A stretch of 64,000 nt of DNA from Symsagittifera roscoffensis (Eukaryota; Xenacoelomorpha; Acoela; Convolutidae), in NCBI RefSeq assembly GCF_963678635.1, contig NC_087067.1, positions 16,065,639-16,129,638 on the forward strand, given 5' to 3'. Position 1 is the stretch's first letter. Each line of letters begins with the position of its first letter. Under the pieces are notes generated by a model that was not told the origin of the DNA, ran no database searches, and worked only from the letters and a program-made list of their open reading frames with translations. Made by a program: the position numbers and the translations under genes. Shown here in pieces: positions 34,881 to 47,617 of the stretch.

Positions 34881-36620
34881 AAGTTTTTCCAGATGTAGCA
34901 CATCAAGCAGAACTTGAAAAAACAGCAAGGCCACATAAGACTAGATACAAAATTCCCCTTCCATGGAGCACACGGAAGATTAACATACGATCTTCTTGAT
35001 AAACATTGTATACCACACATAGGAATAAATCACCCCTCAAATTGCAAAGCAGACACAAAAAATAAAGGATATGAAGAAAAAATGTTTTTGATTGGAAAAT
35101 ACAACTCGAAAAAGTACAAATTACACGCGACTTAAAAGACGACACAATTTTTTACCAAGACATTAGACTTCCCTTGCAAAAATGACTAAGGATATTGCGA
35201 TCCTACAACACGAATACAAGCAACCATTGTATGATTTCCCGAAGAAACCTGCACAGTTTATCAAGTAGCAAAAATACACGCTAGAATGATTAAATTTCAC
35301 CAAAATTTTTTTATTGAATCAATTTCATATGAAGATGTAAATCCCAATCAAATTAGATCTATGAACCATAAATTTAGAAACATCCACAATATAGAAAATA
35401 AATTAACACGGTTTCAAGTATACCCAGAAACAGAACTCGCATGTAAATACAACAAGCCAATTTATAAAACACAGTATTCAGAATTTCTTGTCGAATACGA
35501 AAAAAGTTTCGACATGAATACAGGACATTTAATTGTAGACCCGATGGCCACACCTCATTCACTTACCGACGCAGATCCCTACGTTTCATTAAATTTTTAG
35601 AAAAACACAGGACGAATCGGTGGAAGATTAAAACAACAAAACACAGAAAGTACACGATTCCAAGAACTATCACTTATGAACCGCACATTTCCTTGGCGCA
35701 ATTCATTATGATATACCTTTAGATATGAAACTAGACTACACAATTTGGCGCAATTCATTATGATATACCTTTAGATATGAAACTAGACTACACAATAAGC
35801 AGAATTTTTAAAGAAATGTCCCTTTCAGAACCAGAAACACTACACCAATTATTTGAACTTGAAAGAACACAAATTCTACAGTCACTAGCACTAGCAGTTC
35901 TAAAAAATACCATATGCAGGATATTTATTATCCGGAAATAGATCAAATTTCATTGATTATGAAGGACAGATCTTATGGTATTAAACTTGTAACAAAAAAG
36001 TATCACCTTTATACATTTTTGAATATAAACGATGTTACAAAAGAATCCCAATATTCTACAAAAATAAAGCACATTTTGCTGATACATTTACAAGACGAAT
36101 ATTGTTTTGGGATACAGCAGTACCATGTGGATCAATAAAAAGCCAAAATGTTGTACAATTGAATCCCGATGAAGATAAATACTATCTACTTACACCATAT
36201 CCAACATTAAAGCCACCACTGAAAAAGTTTTCACCCGAAAGCATTAGAGCTATAGTCCGAAACCTTTTCAGACATTTTTACACAAGATTACAGCGGATTT
36301 TTTAAAGACATAAAAGGCTATATTTATCTAAATGGCGAAAAAGATCGACCACAATATATATCACCAATCAATATTTGTAGTTTTGTAAATTTCAAAAACG
36401 AACTTTTAGCCTTTCTCGGATGGCCATATTACATCTTAGAAAGATTGACTATATTATACGCCATGTTTATTTTTTTTGGATTTATTTTTTCTTTATCAAA
36501 AGGCATTTATAACAAATGCGCAATCCATACACAAGTCAATAGACAAGCCAGCGTAGCACGCATACTTTTTGCAGGATTTCTTGGAATGTTTTCCACATCT
36601 ATAAAAAAAACACAATAACA
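34880..36620 (+). pseudogene. envelope-like glycoprotein gene of copy B
   Basis: Parts in order: an N-terminal block near 34914-35135, a block with ELACKYNKPIYKTQ and GHLIVDPMATPHSL (35286-35600), a helical block near 35840-35910 with ELERTQILQSLALAVL, then an RCYKRIPIFYKNK run and DTAVPCG near 36045-36130. A membrane segment, LYAMFIFFGFIFSLSKGIY, follows near 36456-36510. The runs 'ELxRTQILxxLAxA', 'GYLLSGNRSNF' and 'CYxRIPI' recall, from memory, the class III glycoproteins of chuviruses and related mononegaviruses that have been captured by LTR elements. The family call is an inference. The gene is broken in several places. Confidence 0.5.
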
Positions 36621-37461
36621 CAAACACATTACCTACAGCACCACAAATACCAAGTTTGAATCGTAACCATCCACTATCACTAGTACCACGGAACTTCAGA
36701 TACTTAGCACTAGTAAACATCGCAAATTCAAGACCAAATCAGATTCAAAGTCCAATTCAACACCTTGTCGCACAACAACCTCAAACTGACGATACATATA
36801 AACAAATAATCGAACAACCACATACCAGAAATTTTCAATCTCAGAACAATCATTTTGTTTAGCCCACGATGAGCCGACAAGTTGGATCCCTTCACCGTTA
36901 CATTTCCCATCCAGCCAACCTCCAAAACCCAATTCCCATCATCCCAAAACCCGATTCCCATCATCCCAATTCCCATCATCCCACAATTCCCATCATCCCA
37001 CCAAACCCAATTCCCATCATCCCACTTTCCAACAACGATTCCCTTGAAACCACACAAATTTCACCAGAACTAAATAACCTGATAACACTTCAACAACAAA
37101 TACAACATCCTCACACTCGAACTATTCACCAATTATCATCAAATATAACATCATCCAACCCACCAACTCCTACACGCTCTTCAGATTATATCCCTTCTTT
37201 AGATCAATCCTCAACATCAATCCATTCATCATCCACAACTAACCGTGCATATAGAACGTTAAAAAGAAAAATCCCTAACCACCCATTTCCCTCCAAACTC
37301 GGAACAGCGCGCAATTATGTAAACCACCCTGACCACTTTAATACTCCAGCCTTTCTCCAAACTTCCCTACCAATATACCAGCCTTTCCAGCCTTTCCCCA
37401 ATATACCATTAGCCATTCCAACCCTCACACTGAACAACCTCACTATGTTGATGAGCATGTA

Positions 37462-38079
37462 CTAAACCCTACACTTCACTGGACATCATTTAATTATTTT
37501 TCAAACCCACTTTGTATACCACTAAATAACACACCTCACGAAATAGAAATAAGTAAACTAGACCTTTTTAGACTCACCACAGCCTTAACACCTAGACAAT
37601 TTACACACGTAGGATATAAAAAGCTACTAAAAACTTTCACTGCAGCCCGAGCTAATGATTTTTCTATTGAATATTATGATCACAACATCATTAGACCTAA
37701 CCAAGACCAATTTTTAGACAATGATAAGTTCGCTAACTCTCAACTAACAGAAAATTATTTTATCCAAACACGCTACATCTTTACACTAAGCTTACTAGAT
37801 AAGAAACACGACCACATTATTTCCGAAGCCTTAATCGACATCCAAGCTTATGAATCTTTTTACGATAAACTTCAAACTTTTTCACTAACCTTTCACTTCC
37901 TCAATCCAAAAGAACGAGATTTGCACTGTTCTCACGAGATCATGTTACGAACTAAACAAACGCACACTTACACATATTATAGATTCATTCAAAATCATTT
38001 TATTTCCACACACTTTCACGACAACCTCACTATCGTTTTCAGTTTCTTATTTCAAAGTAAACTTCACCATTTTTCTTGA
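37462..38079 (+). CDS. open 205-codon frame without ATG at its head, unknown domain
   Basis: The frame is open through LNPTLHW, then KLDLFRLTTALTPRQF, FTAARANDFSIEYYD and LDKKHDHIISEALID to LFQSKLHHFS and a TGA at 38077-38079. It is open further upstream in the same frame. The protein is rich in Phe, His and Leu with mixed helices. A paralogous stretch lies at about 43391-43779. No known family was recognised. Its place after the membrane and Pro/Ser-rich parts suggests a C-terminal extension of the same element protein. Confidence 0.4.
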   Translation, partial: LNPTLHWTSFNYFSNPLCIPLNNTPHEIEISKLDLFRLTTALTPRQFTHVGYKKLLKTFTAARANDFSIEYYDHNIIRPNQDQFLDNDKFANSQLTENYFIQTRYIFTLSLLDKKHDHIISEALIDIQAYESFYDKLQTFSLTFHFLNPKERDLHCSHEIMLRTKQTHTYTYYRFIQNHFISTHFHDNLTIVFSFLFQSKLHHFS

Positions 38080-38147
38080 ATTTCACATACTATTTTAAAG
38101 GCACTAACATCCAAGACATCCTCAGAAATTACGACAAAATAACCTAA

Positions 38148-38414
38148 ATGTATATATTTTGTCCACTCACCAAGACCTTTAATGTAGAAGAATCCCGACC
38201 CCTCATTGTCCTGCATGAATATATCCAACCTATAGAAAACCCGATATTAGAATTCATTCAAAATACTAAATATAATCACAAGCTTTTTAACCTCATTCAA
38301 CACACCAATCACGAGTTTTCCGTTGGCACCGAACTACTAAACTCTATAAAAGCACTTCAATTGCTTTGGCCACTGCTCGAAACTGAAATTATGATCCGCA
38401 TATTGGCAAAATAA
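38148..38414 (+). CDS. 88-codon frame in the array, unknown
   Basis: Runs from MYIFCPLTKTFNV to TEIMIRILAK. A related stretch follows the third subunit near 43850-44130. The predicted protein is mixed helical with no signal peptide and no recognised domain. It sits between the 205-codon frame and the start of the next array unit. Confidence 0.3.
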   Translation: MYIFCPLTKTFNVEESRPLIVLHEYIQPIENPILEFIQNTKYNHKLFNLIQHTNHEFSVGTELLNSIKALQLLWPLLETEIMIRILAK

Positions 38415-38737
38415 CTAACCAGATCAGATTCAATTCACGATATCTTCCCTCATGGCTTCTTCCCCGATGCATAGGTAAATATGATTTAATTAATTTAAAA
38501 CTAATAAACTTAAAACACACTAACTATTTCTTAATAAACGTTTCTTCAATAGTCTTTAGATCACCATCATCTACAAACAAGAAAACAGAAAACAGAATTA
38601 AAAATTGCAAACTCTTTTATACATTAAAAACTTTTCAAATAGCAAACCCAAAATCATTTTCACCCAAAAGCGTTAGAGCTATAGCCCGAAACCCGATTAT
38701 CGATTTACAATCGATAGGCATCTGTTCTAAATCCGAA

Positions 38738-40204
38738 ATGCATTACTACATACGTACACAACAATTTCAAGAAGTACTTACAAAAATGGACACTATACAA
38801 CGACAATCAATAGATCAAAATTTACGAAAACTTGCAGAAACAGCAGCATTTTCAGACATTTACACACAAGATTACAGCGGATGTTTTAAAGACATAAAAA
38901 TTTATATTTATCTAAACGTCGAAAAATATCGACCACAAGATATATCACAAATCAATATTTGTAGTTTTGTAAATATCAAAAACGAACTTTTAGCCTTTCT
39001 CGGATGGCCATATTACATCTTAGAAAGATTGACTATATTATACGCCATGTTTAATTTTATTGGATTTATTTTTTCTTTATCAAAAGGCATTTATAACAAA
39101 TGCGCAATCCATACACAAGTCAATAGACAAGTGAGCGTAGCACGCATACTTTTTGCAGGATTTTTTGGAATATTTTCCACATCCATAAATAAAATACTTT
39201 CAGACGCACAAATAAAAGAATACATAACAAAATTATCAACTACACTAAACACATATGACGAATTACACAATAACACAAATACATTACCTACAGCACCACA
39301 AATACCAAGTTTGAATCGTAACCATGCGTTATCACTAGTACCAGGGAACTTCAGAAACTTAGCACTAGTAAACATCGCAAATTCAAGACCAAATCATATA
39401 CAAAGTCCAATTCAACACATTGTCCCACAACAACCTCAAACTGACAATACATATAAGCAATACCCAATTCGCATCATCCCACTTTTTGCTTTCCTGCCAA
39501 CTGAATCACCCCATGTTAACACATCATCCGGCATGGATTCTTACACTTATTCAGACATCCCCGTTTTTAATACAATTTCCCAATTTAATAAATCAGACAT
39601 CGAAACGCCAGACAAAATTGCAAACTACGAACCCAGCCCACCAGCATTTTCCCAACCCCCCTTTCGACCTATTCACGCCCAGTACACAAATGATTCCCCC
39701 TCGTCCATTTCTCATATTTCCCAAGCAACCCCGACATACTCCCCTTTTACCAATGATCATTCCAACAACGATTCCCCAAAAACCACACAAATTTCACAAA
39801 AAATAGATAACCTGATAACACTTAAACAACAAATACAACATCCTCACACTCTAACTATTCACCAATTATCATCAAATGTAACATCATCAAACCCACCAAC
39901 TCCTACAACCTATTCAGATTATACCCCTTTTTTAGATCACTCCCCAACATCAACCCAGTCATCATCCACAACTAGCCGTGCATATAGAACGTTCAAAAGA
40001 AAGTTCCCTAACCACCCATTTTCCTCCAAACCCGGAACAGCCCGCGATTATGTAAACCACCCTGACCACATTAATATTCCAGCCTTTCTCCAAACTTCCC
40101 TACCCCTCTTCCCCCAATATACCATTAGCCATTCCAACCCTCACACTGAACAACCTCACTATGTTGATGAGCATGTACTAAACCCTACACTTCACTGGAC
40201 ATAA
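38738..40204 (+). CDS. 488-codon array frame: membrane segment plus Pro/Ser/Thr-rich region
   Basis: The longest intact frame of the window. Residues ~1-80 are helical. At ~85-115 there is a hydrophobic segment (LLAFLGWPYYILERLTILY into FNFIGFIFSLSKGIY) and at ~133-150 a second one (ARILFAGFFGIFSTSI). From ~200 to ~470 the protein is Pro/Ser/Thr/Asn-rich with a basic patch (RAYRTFKRKFPNHPF). It ends LNPTLHWT. The membrane part is shared with the end of the envelope-like gene near 36.4 kb, so this frame looks like a duplicated envelope tail. Nothing shows that it is expressed. Confidence 0.45.
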   Translation: MHYYIRTQQFQEVLTKMDTIQRQSIDQNLRKLAETAAFSDIYTQDYSGCFKDIKIYIYLNVEKYRPQDISQINICSFVNIKNELLAFLGWPYYILERLTILYAMFNFIGFIFSLSKGIYNKCAIHTQVNRQVSVARILFAGFFGIFSTSINKILSDAQIKEYITKLSTTLNTYDELHNNTNTLPTAPQIPSLNRNHALSLVPGNFRNLALVNIANSRPNHIQSPIQHIVPQQPQTDNTYKQYPIRIIPLFAFLPTESPHVNTSSGMDSYTYSDIPVFNTISQFNKSDIETPDKIANYEPSPPAFSQPPFRPIHAQYTNDSPSSISHISQATPTYSPFTNDHSNNDSPKTTQISQKIDNLITLKQQIQHPHTLTIHQLSSNVTSSNPPTPTTYSDYTPFLDHSPTSTQSSSTTSRAYRTFKRKFPNHPFSSKPGTARDYVNHPDHINIPAFLQTSLPLFPQYTISHSNPHTEQPHYVDEHVLNPTLHWT

Positions 40205-40387
40205 TTTAATATTTTTTCATTTGAATACCAGTAAATAACACACCTCACGAAAAAAAAATTAAACTAGACCTTTTTAGACTCACCAGAGCCTCAACACCTA
40301 GACAATTTACTCACGTATGATATAAAAAGCTACTAAAAATTTTCACTGCAGCCCGATCTAATAATTTTTTTATTGAATATTATGATC
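38892..40387 (+). repeat. 1,496-bp tandem subunit 1
   Basis: Starts at acataaaa and is followed directly by a nearly identical unit. Its first ~100 bases differ somewhat from units 2 and 3, and the rest is almost identical. Confidence 0.85.
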
Positions 40388-41883
40388 ACATAAAAGACTA
40401 TCTTTATCTAAACGGCGAAAAATATCGACCACAAGATATATCATTAATCAATATTTGTAGTTTTGTAAAATTCAAAAACGAACTTTTAGCTTTTCTCGGA
40501 TGGCCATATTACATCTTAGAAAGATTAACTATATTATACGCCATGTTTAATTTTATTGGATTTATTTTTTCTTTATCAAAAGGCATTTATAACAAATGCG
40601 CAATCCATACACAAGTCAATAGACAAGTGAGCGTAGCACGCATACTTTTTGCAGGATTTTTTGGAATATTTTCCACATCCATAAATAAAATACTTTCAGA
40701 CGCACAAATAAAAGAATACATAACAAAATTATCAACTACACTAAACACATATGACGAATTACACAATAACACAAATACATTACCTACAGCACCACAAATA
40801 CCAAGTTTGAATCGTAACCATGCGTTATCACTAGTACCAGGGAACTTCAGAAACTTAGCACTAGTAAACATCGCAAATTCAAGACCAAATCATATACAAA
40901 GTCCAATTCAACACATTGTCCCACAACAACCTCAAACTGACAATACATATAAGCAATACCCAATTCGCATCATCCCACTTTTTGCTTTCCTGCCAACTGA
41001 ATCACCCCATGTTAACACATCATCCGGCATGGATTCTTACACTTATTCAGACATCCCCGTTTTTAATACAATTTCCCAATTTAATAAATCAGACATCGAA
41101 ACGCCAGACAAAATTGCAAACTACGAACCCAGCCCACCAGCATTTTCCCAACCCCCCTTTCGACCTATTCACGCCCAGTACACAAATGATTCCCCCTCGT
41201 CCATTTCTCATATTTCCCAAGCAACCCCGACATACTCCCCTTTTACCAATGATCATTCCAACAACGATTCCCCAGAAACCACACAAATTTCACAAAAAAT
41301 AGATAACCTGATAACACTTAAACAACAAATACAACATCCTCACACTCTAACTATTCACCAATTATCATCAAATGTAACATCATCAAACCCACCAACTCCT
41401 ACAACCTATTCAGATTATACCCCTTTTTTAGATCACTCCCCAACATCAACCCAGTCATCATCCACAACAAGCCGTGCATATAGAACGTTCAAAAGAAAGT
41501 TCCCTAACCACCCATTTTCCTCCAAACCCGGAACAGCCCGCGATTATGTAAACCACCCTGACCACATTAATATTCCAGCCTTTCTCCAAACTTCCCTACC
41601 CCTCTTCCCCCAATATACCATTAGCCATTCCAACCCTCACACTGAACAACCTCACTATGTTGATGAGCATGTACTAAACCCTACACTTCACTGGACATAA
41701 TTTAATATTTTTTCATTTGAATACCAGTAAATAACACACCTCACGAAAAAAAAATTAAACTAGACCTTTTTAGACTCACCAGAGCCTCAACACCTAGACA
41801 ATTTACTCACGTATGATATAAAAAGCTACTAAAAATTTTCACTGCAGCCCGATCTAATAATTTTTTTATTGAATATTATGATC
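40388..41883 (+). repeat. 1,496-bp tandem subunit 2
   Basis: Joined to subunit 1 at the shared octamer acataaaa. It contains the frame 40543-41700 (385 codons), the same protein as in subunit 1 lacking the N-terminal part. Confidence 0.85.
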
Positions 41884-43379
41884 ACATAAAAGACTATCTT
41901 TATCTAAACGGCGAAAAATATCGACCACAAGATATATCATTAATCAATATTTGTAGTTTTGTAAAATTCAAAAACGAACTTTTAGCTTTTCTCGGATGGC
42001 CATATTACATCTTAGAAAGATTAACTATATTATACGCCATGTTTAATTTTATTGGATTTATTTTTTCTTTATCAAAAGGCATTTATAACAAATAGGCAAT
42101 CCATACACAAGTCAATAGACAAGTGAGCGTAGCACGCATACTTTTTGCAGGATTTTTTGGAATATTTTCCACATCCATAAATAAAATACTTTCAGACGCA
42201 CAAATAAAAGAATACATAACAAAATTATCAACTACACTAAACACATATGACGAATTACACAATAACACAAATACATTACCTACAGCACCACAAATACCAA
42301 GTTTGAATCGTAACCATGCGTTATCACTAGTACCAGGGAACTTCAGAAACTTAGCACTAGTAAACATCGCAAATTCAAGACCAAATCATATACAAAGTCC
42401 AATTCAACACATTGTCCCACAACAACCTCAAACTGACAATACATATAAGCAATACCCAATTCGCATCATCCCACTTTTTGCTTTCCTGCCAACTGAATCA
42501 CCCCATGTTAACACATCATCCGGCATGGATTCTTACACTTATTCAGACATCCCCGTTTTTAATACAATTTCCCAATTTAATAAATCAGACATCGAAACGC
42601 CAGACAAAATTGCAAACTACGAACCCAGCCCACCAGCATTTTCCCAACCCCCCTTTCGACCTATTCACGCCCAGTACACAAATGATTCCCCCTCGTCCAT
42701 TTCTCATATTTCCCAAGCAACCCCGACATACTCCCCTTTTACCAATGATCATTCCAACAACGATTCCCCAGAAACCACACAAATTTCACAAAAAATAGAT
42801 AACCTGATAACACTTAAACAACAAATACAACATCCTCACACTCTAACTATTCACCAATTATCATCAAATGTAACATCATCAAACCCACCAACTCCTACAA
42901 CCTATTCAGATTATACCCCTTTTTTAGATCACTCCCCAACATCAACCCAGTCATCATCCACAACTAGCCGTGCATATAGAACGTTCAAAAGAAAGTTCCC
43001 TAACCACCCATTTTCCTCCAAACCCGGAACAGCCCGCGATTATGTAAACCACCCTGACCACATTAATATTCCAGCCTTTCTCCAAACTTCCCTACCCCTC
43101 TTCCCCCAATATACCATTAGCCATTCCAACCCTCACACTGAACAACCTCACTATGTTGATGAGCATGAACTAAACCCTACACTTCACTGGACATAATTTA
43201 ATATTTTTTCATTTGAATACCAGTAAATAACACACCTCACGAAAAAAAAAGTAAACTAGACCTTTTTAGACTCACCACAGCCTCAACACCTAGACAATTT
43301 ACTCACGTATGATATAAAAAGCTACTAAAAATTTTCACTGCAGCCCGATCTAATAATTTTTTTTTATTGAATATTATGA
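41884..43379 (+). repeat. 1,496-bp tandem subunit 3
   Basis: Almost identical to subunit 2. It contains the frame 42123-43196 and then continues into downstream sequence paralogous to that following 37.66 kb. Confidence 0.85.
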
Positions 43380-44322
43380 TCACAACATCATTAGACCTAA
43401 CCAAGAACAATTTTTAGACGATGATAAGTTCGCTAACTCTCAGCTAACAGAAAATTATTTTATCCAAACACCCTACATCTTTACACTAAGCTCACTAGAT
43501 AAGAAACACGACCACCTTTTTTCCGAAGCACTAATCAACATCAAAGCTTATGAATCTTTTCACGATAAATTTCAAGCTTTTTCACTAACCTTTCACTTCC
43601 TCACTCCAAAAGTACGAGATTTGCACTGTTCTCACGAGATCATGTTACGAACTAAACAAACGCACACCTCACATATTGAAGATTCATTCAAAACCATTTT
43701 AATTTACACACACCTTCACGAAAACCTCACCATCGTTTTCAGTTTCTTATTTCAAAGTAAACTTCACCATTTTTCTTGAATTTCACAAAATATTTTAAAG
43801 GCACTAACTTCCAAGGCATCCTCAGAAATTACGACAAAATAACCCAAATGTATATATTTTTTCCCCTCACCAAGACCTTTAATGTAGAAGAATCCCGACC
43901 CTCATTGTCCCGCATGAATATATCCAACCTATAGAAAACACGATATTAGAATTCATTCATAATACTAAATATAATCACAAGCTTTTTAACCTCATTCAAC
44001 ACACCGATCAAGAGTTTTCCGTTGGCACCGAAGAACTAAACACTATAAAAGCACTTCAATTGCTTTGGCAACTGCTTGAAACTAAAAATATCCTTGGCAT
44101 ACTTACAAAAATACTAACCACATCAGATTCAATTCACAATATCTTCCCTCATGGCTTCTTCCCCGATGCATAGGTAAATATGATTTAATTAATTTAAAAC
44201 TAATAAGTTTAAAATAAACATACCATCTCCTAATAAACGTTTCTTTAATAGTCTATAGATCACCATCATCTACAAACAAGAAAACAGAAAACAGAATTAA
44301 AAATTGCAAACTCTTTCATACA

Positions 44323-44838
44323 TTGCAATCTTTTCAAATAGCAAACCCGAAATCGATTTCACCCAAAAGCATTAGAGCTATAGCCCGAAACCCGAATATC
44401 AATTTACAATCAATATGCATCTGTCTTAAATCTGAAATGCATTACTACATACGTACACAACAATTTCAGGAACTACTTACAAAAATGGACACTATGAAAC
44501 GACAATCAATAGATCAAAATTTACGAAAACTTGCAGAAACAGCAGGATTTTCAGACATTTACACAAAAGATTACAGCAGATTTTTTAAAGACATAAAAGA
44601 CTATCTTTATGTAAACGGCGAAAAATATCGACCACAAGATATATCACCAATCAATATTTGTAGTTTTGTAAAATTCAAAAACGAACTTTTAGCTTTTCTC
44701 GGATGGCCATATTACATCTTAGAAAGATTAACTATATTATACGCCATGTTTAATTTTATTGGATTTATTTTTTTTTTTCAAAAGGCATTTATAACAAATG
44801 CGCAATCCATACACAAGTCAATAGACAAGCGAGCGTAG
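44323..44838 (+). CDS. 171-codon frame of the last array unit
   Basis: Same helical N-terminus (MHYYIRTQQFQELLTKMDT) and membrane segment as the frame at 38738. The rest of this unit up to about 46150 has the Pro/Ser-rich part in pieces. Confidence 0.35.
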   Translation: MQSFQIANPKSISPKSIRAIARNPNINLQSICICLKSEMHYYIRTQQFQELLTKMDTMKRQSIDQNLRKLAETAGFSDIYTKDYSRFFKDIKDYLYVNGEKYRPQDISPINICSFVKFKNELLAFLGWPYYILERLTILYAMFNFIGFIFFFQKAFITNAQSIHKSIDKRA

Positions 44839-46150
44839 CACGCTTACTTTTTGCAGGATTTTTTGGAATATTTTCCACATCTATAAATAAAATACTTTCA
44901 GACGCACAAATAAAAGAATACAATACAATTTTATCTTTACACCAAACACAATAATCGAACAACCACATACCACACAATTTCAATCTCAGGACAATATTTT
45001 TGTTTAGCCCACGATGAGCCGACAAGTTGGATACCTTTACCGTTCCATTTCCCACCCAGCCAACCTCCAAAACCCAATTCACATCATCCCACTTTTTGCT
45101 TTCCCGCCAACTGAATCACCCCATATTAACAAATCATCCTGCATGGATTCTGACACTTATTCAGACATCCCCGTTTTTAATACAATTTCCCAATTTAATA
45201 AATCAGACATCGAAACCCCAGACGAATTTGCAAACTACGAACCCAGCCCACCAGCATTTTCCCAACCCCCTTTCGACCTTTTCACTCCCAGTACAAAAAT
45301 GGTTCCCCCTCGTCCATTTCTCATATTTCCCAAGCAACTCCGACATACTCCCCTTTTACCAATGATCATTCCAACAACGATTCCCCAGAAACAACACAAA
45401 TTTAACAAGAACTAGATAACCTGATAACACTTCAACAACAAATACAACATCCTCACACTCTAACTATTCACCAATTATCATCAAATGTAACATCACCAAA
45501 CCCACCAACTCCTACACCCTCTTCAGATTATACCCCTTCTTTAGATCACTCCTCAACATCAACCCATTCATCATCCACAACTAGCCGTGCATATAGAACG
45601 TTCAAAAGAAAATTCCCTAACCACCCATTTCCCTCCAAACCCGGAACAGCCCGCGATTATGTAAACCACCCTTACCACATTAATACTCCAGCCTTTCTCC
45701 AAACTTCCCTACCCCTCTTTCCCCAATATACCATTAGCCATTCCAATCCTCACACTGAACAACCTCACTATGTTGATGAGCATGTACTAACCTCAAGCTT
45801 TTTAACCTCATTCAACACACCAATCACGAGTCTTCCGTTGGCACCGAAGAACTAAACACTATAAAGCACTTCAATTGCTTTGGCCACTGCTCGAAACTGA
45901 AAATATCATCCGCATATTAGCAAAATTACTAAGCACATCAGATTCAATTCACGATATCTTCACTCATGGCTTATTCCCCGATGCATAGGTAAACATGAAT
46001 TAAATAATTTATAACTAATAAATTTACAACAAACTTACCATTTCTTAATAAGTGTTTCTTCATTAGTCTTTAGATCACCATCATCTACAAACAAGAAAAC
46101 AGAAAACAGAAATAAAAAATGCAAACTCTTTTACACATTAAATAAATTTT

Positions 46151-47617
46151 CAAATAGCAAACTCTTTCATGATTTCTAAACTTTTATTAACTAACAGCAA
46201 TAAATGATGCAGTAAATTTCTTCCCTACGTCAGTAAATTCATCTATAAATTCTTTTCCCCGATGTAATAAATCTGAATACACTGAAAATAAGTTAATAAT
46301 TTCAATCCCCACAATGCAGTAAAATTAAAATTTTCAGCAGTAAATTTATAGAAATGTTAGCAGTACTAACCTTTCAAGAATCAATCGCACACAAATTCTA
46401 TCCACACTCGCATAGCTCGCCCACGACGAATTGTTTAAAATAATGATTTCAAGTTTTAATTTTCACTGATAACAACTCAAACTAATTATAACACGTTTCA
46501 AACTTTCTTTTAACCCGGTTGGAAAGGAATTATATAATATTCCAACTAACCAACGCAGCTTACTAAACACCATAAAACACAAACTAACAGCATGGCTAAG
46601 AAAAGAAAACCCACAGTAACCAAACTGGATTAAACCAGCTTAAAAGAACCGATAATTTATTCTTTTGAAAACTATTGATAAATCTAAAAAAGAAAGCACA
46701 AAACACCAAAAAGTCGAAAGACAAACCCAAACCAAACAATTTTATTTTCGAGAAAAAGACACAACTAAAATAACAAAAGGAAAAAACTAGAAACAAACAC
46801 GACACAGAAAGTTAACACAAAACAGGACCCCATAAAAAAACAGCATGAAATCATACCCTCACTCCTGGCCTAACCCATCAGAAGAGGACAAAGACCTGAG
46901 CATGCCTAATAGCCGGCCTAACCCACCAAGCTAGAATCCACGCTTTGTGACCACACTCCTTATTTTTGATAAGAGGTACTCAAGTGTGAGTAACTCTTTT
47001 AAAATAACTGAACTAAAAATAAAAGCTTTTGCGATAAAAGCTAATAAAAAATCAGAACTAAAAGAAAGACTAACTAAACATTTATTTAAGTAAAGTATAT
47101 ATTGCAGTAATATAGATCATACACAATCACGAAGACGAGCATCAAGCAGCTAAGACAACTTCATCACACACAACCTACAGAATGGCCGAGCACAACCGAT
47201 ATGCCGCTCACAACCACAACTCAAAGGATTTAAAGTACGACTTGACTCCGAAGCGAAGGACTTCATTGAAACAGATCAATGACCACCTCAATGTTCAAGT
47301 ATACGTACAGATCCGAGTTACAGGGCATTCCCTCCAAACTCGAGCTTCACGCCATTCACAATTCAGATCGAAACATAGTTCTCCACAACCGATCAAGAAC
47401 AGACGATCATAACAAACCGTCTTGAAGACAGATTGATTTTGTTAACGATCTCAGTCATCGTTAAAGGACAAGATGAAATCTACGATTCCAGTTTCCAGTA
47501 GCTTCCTCCTCCAAGAATGGAAAAGAAATGATGCTCGCGAAACACGAACGATCAATCATCCATCCTCCACTACAGAAATAAATCAAAGAAACAAAACCTC
47601 TGTAAACCCCGGATGGG
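46151..47617 (+). other. 3' untranslated part of element B
   Basis: AT-rich up to ~46800, then slightly more GC-rich. Short frames (47182-47412 and 47473-47661, the latter running into the LTR) have no recognised relatives. No second polypurine tract or other element was identified. Confidence 0.4.

Larger units (their letters stand above)
36228..46150 (+). repeat. nested tandem array in the 3' part of element B
   Basis: A boundary word, TTTCACCCxAAAGCxTTAGAGCTATAG, marks starts at about 36228, 38658 and 44357. Each large unit codes for a membrane-segment protein, a Pro/Ser/Thr-rich stretch ending in LNPTLHWT, and a helical tail frame. The middle unit contains three almost identical 1,496-bp subunits. 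The outer units differ from each other by several percent, so the array grew in at least two steps. It accounts for most of the excess length of the element. Confidence 0.8.

Noticed and set aside
36890-37030. Run of repeated cccatcatcc words as a minisatellite gene or CRISPR-like array
   Set aside because: It is simple sequence within the Pro/Ser-rich stretch, with no spacers of constant length.
36496-37057. Minus-strand frames opposite the env and array region (also 39091-39375, 40587-40871, 42083-42367)
   Set aside because: They mirror the plus-strand coding frames in every repeat unit and have no promoter or splice context of their own.
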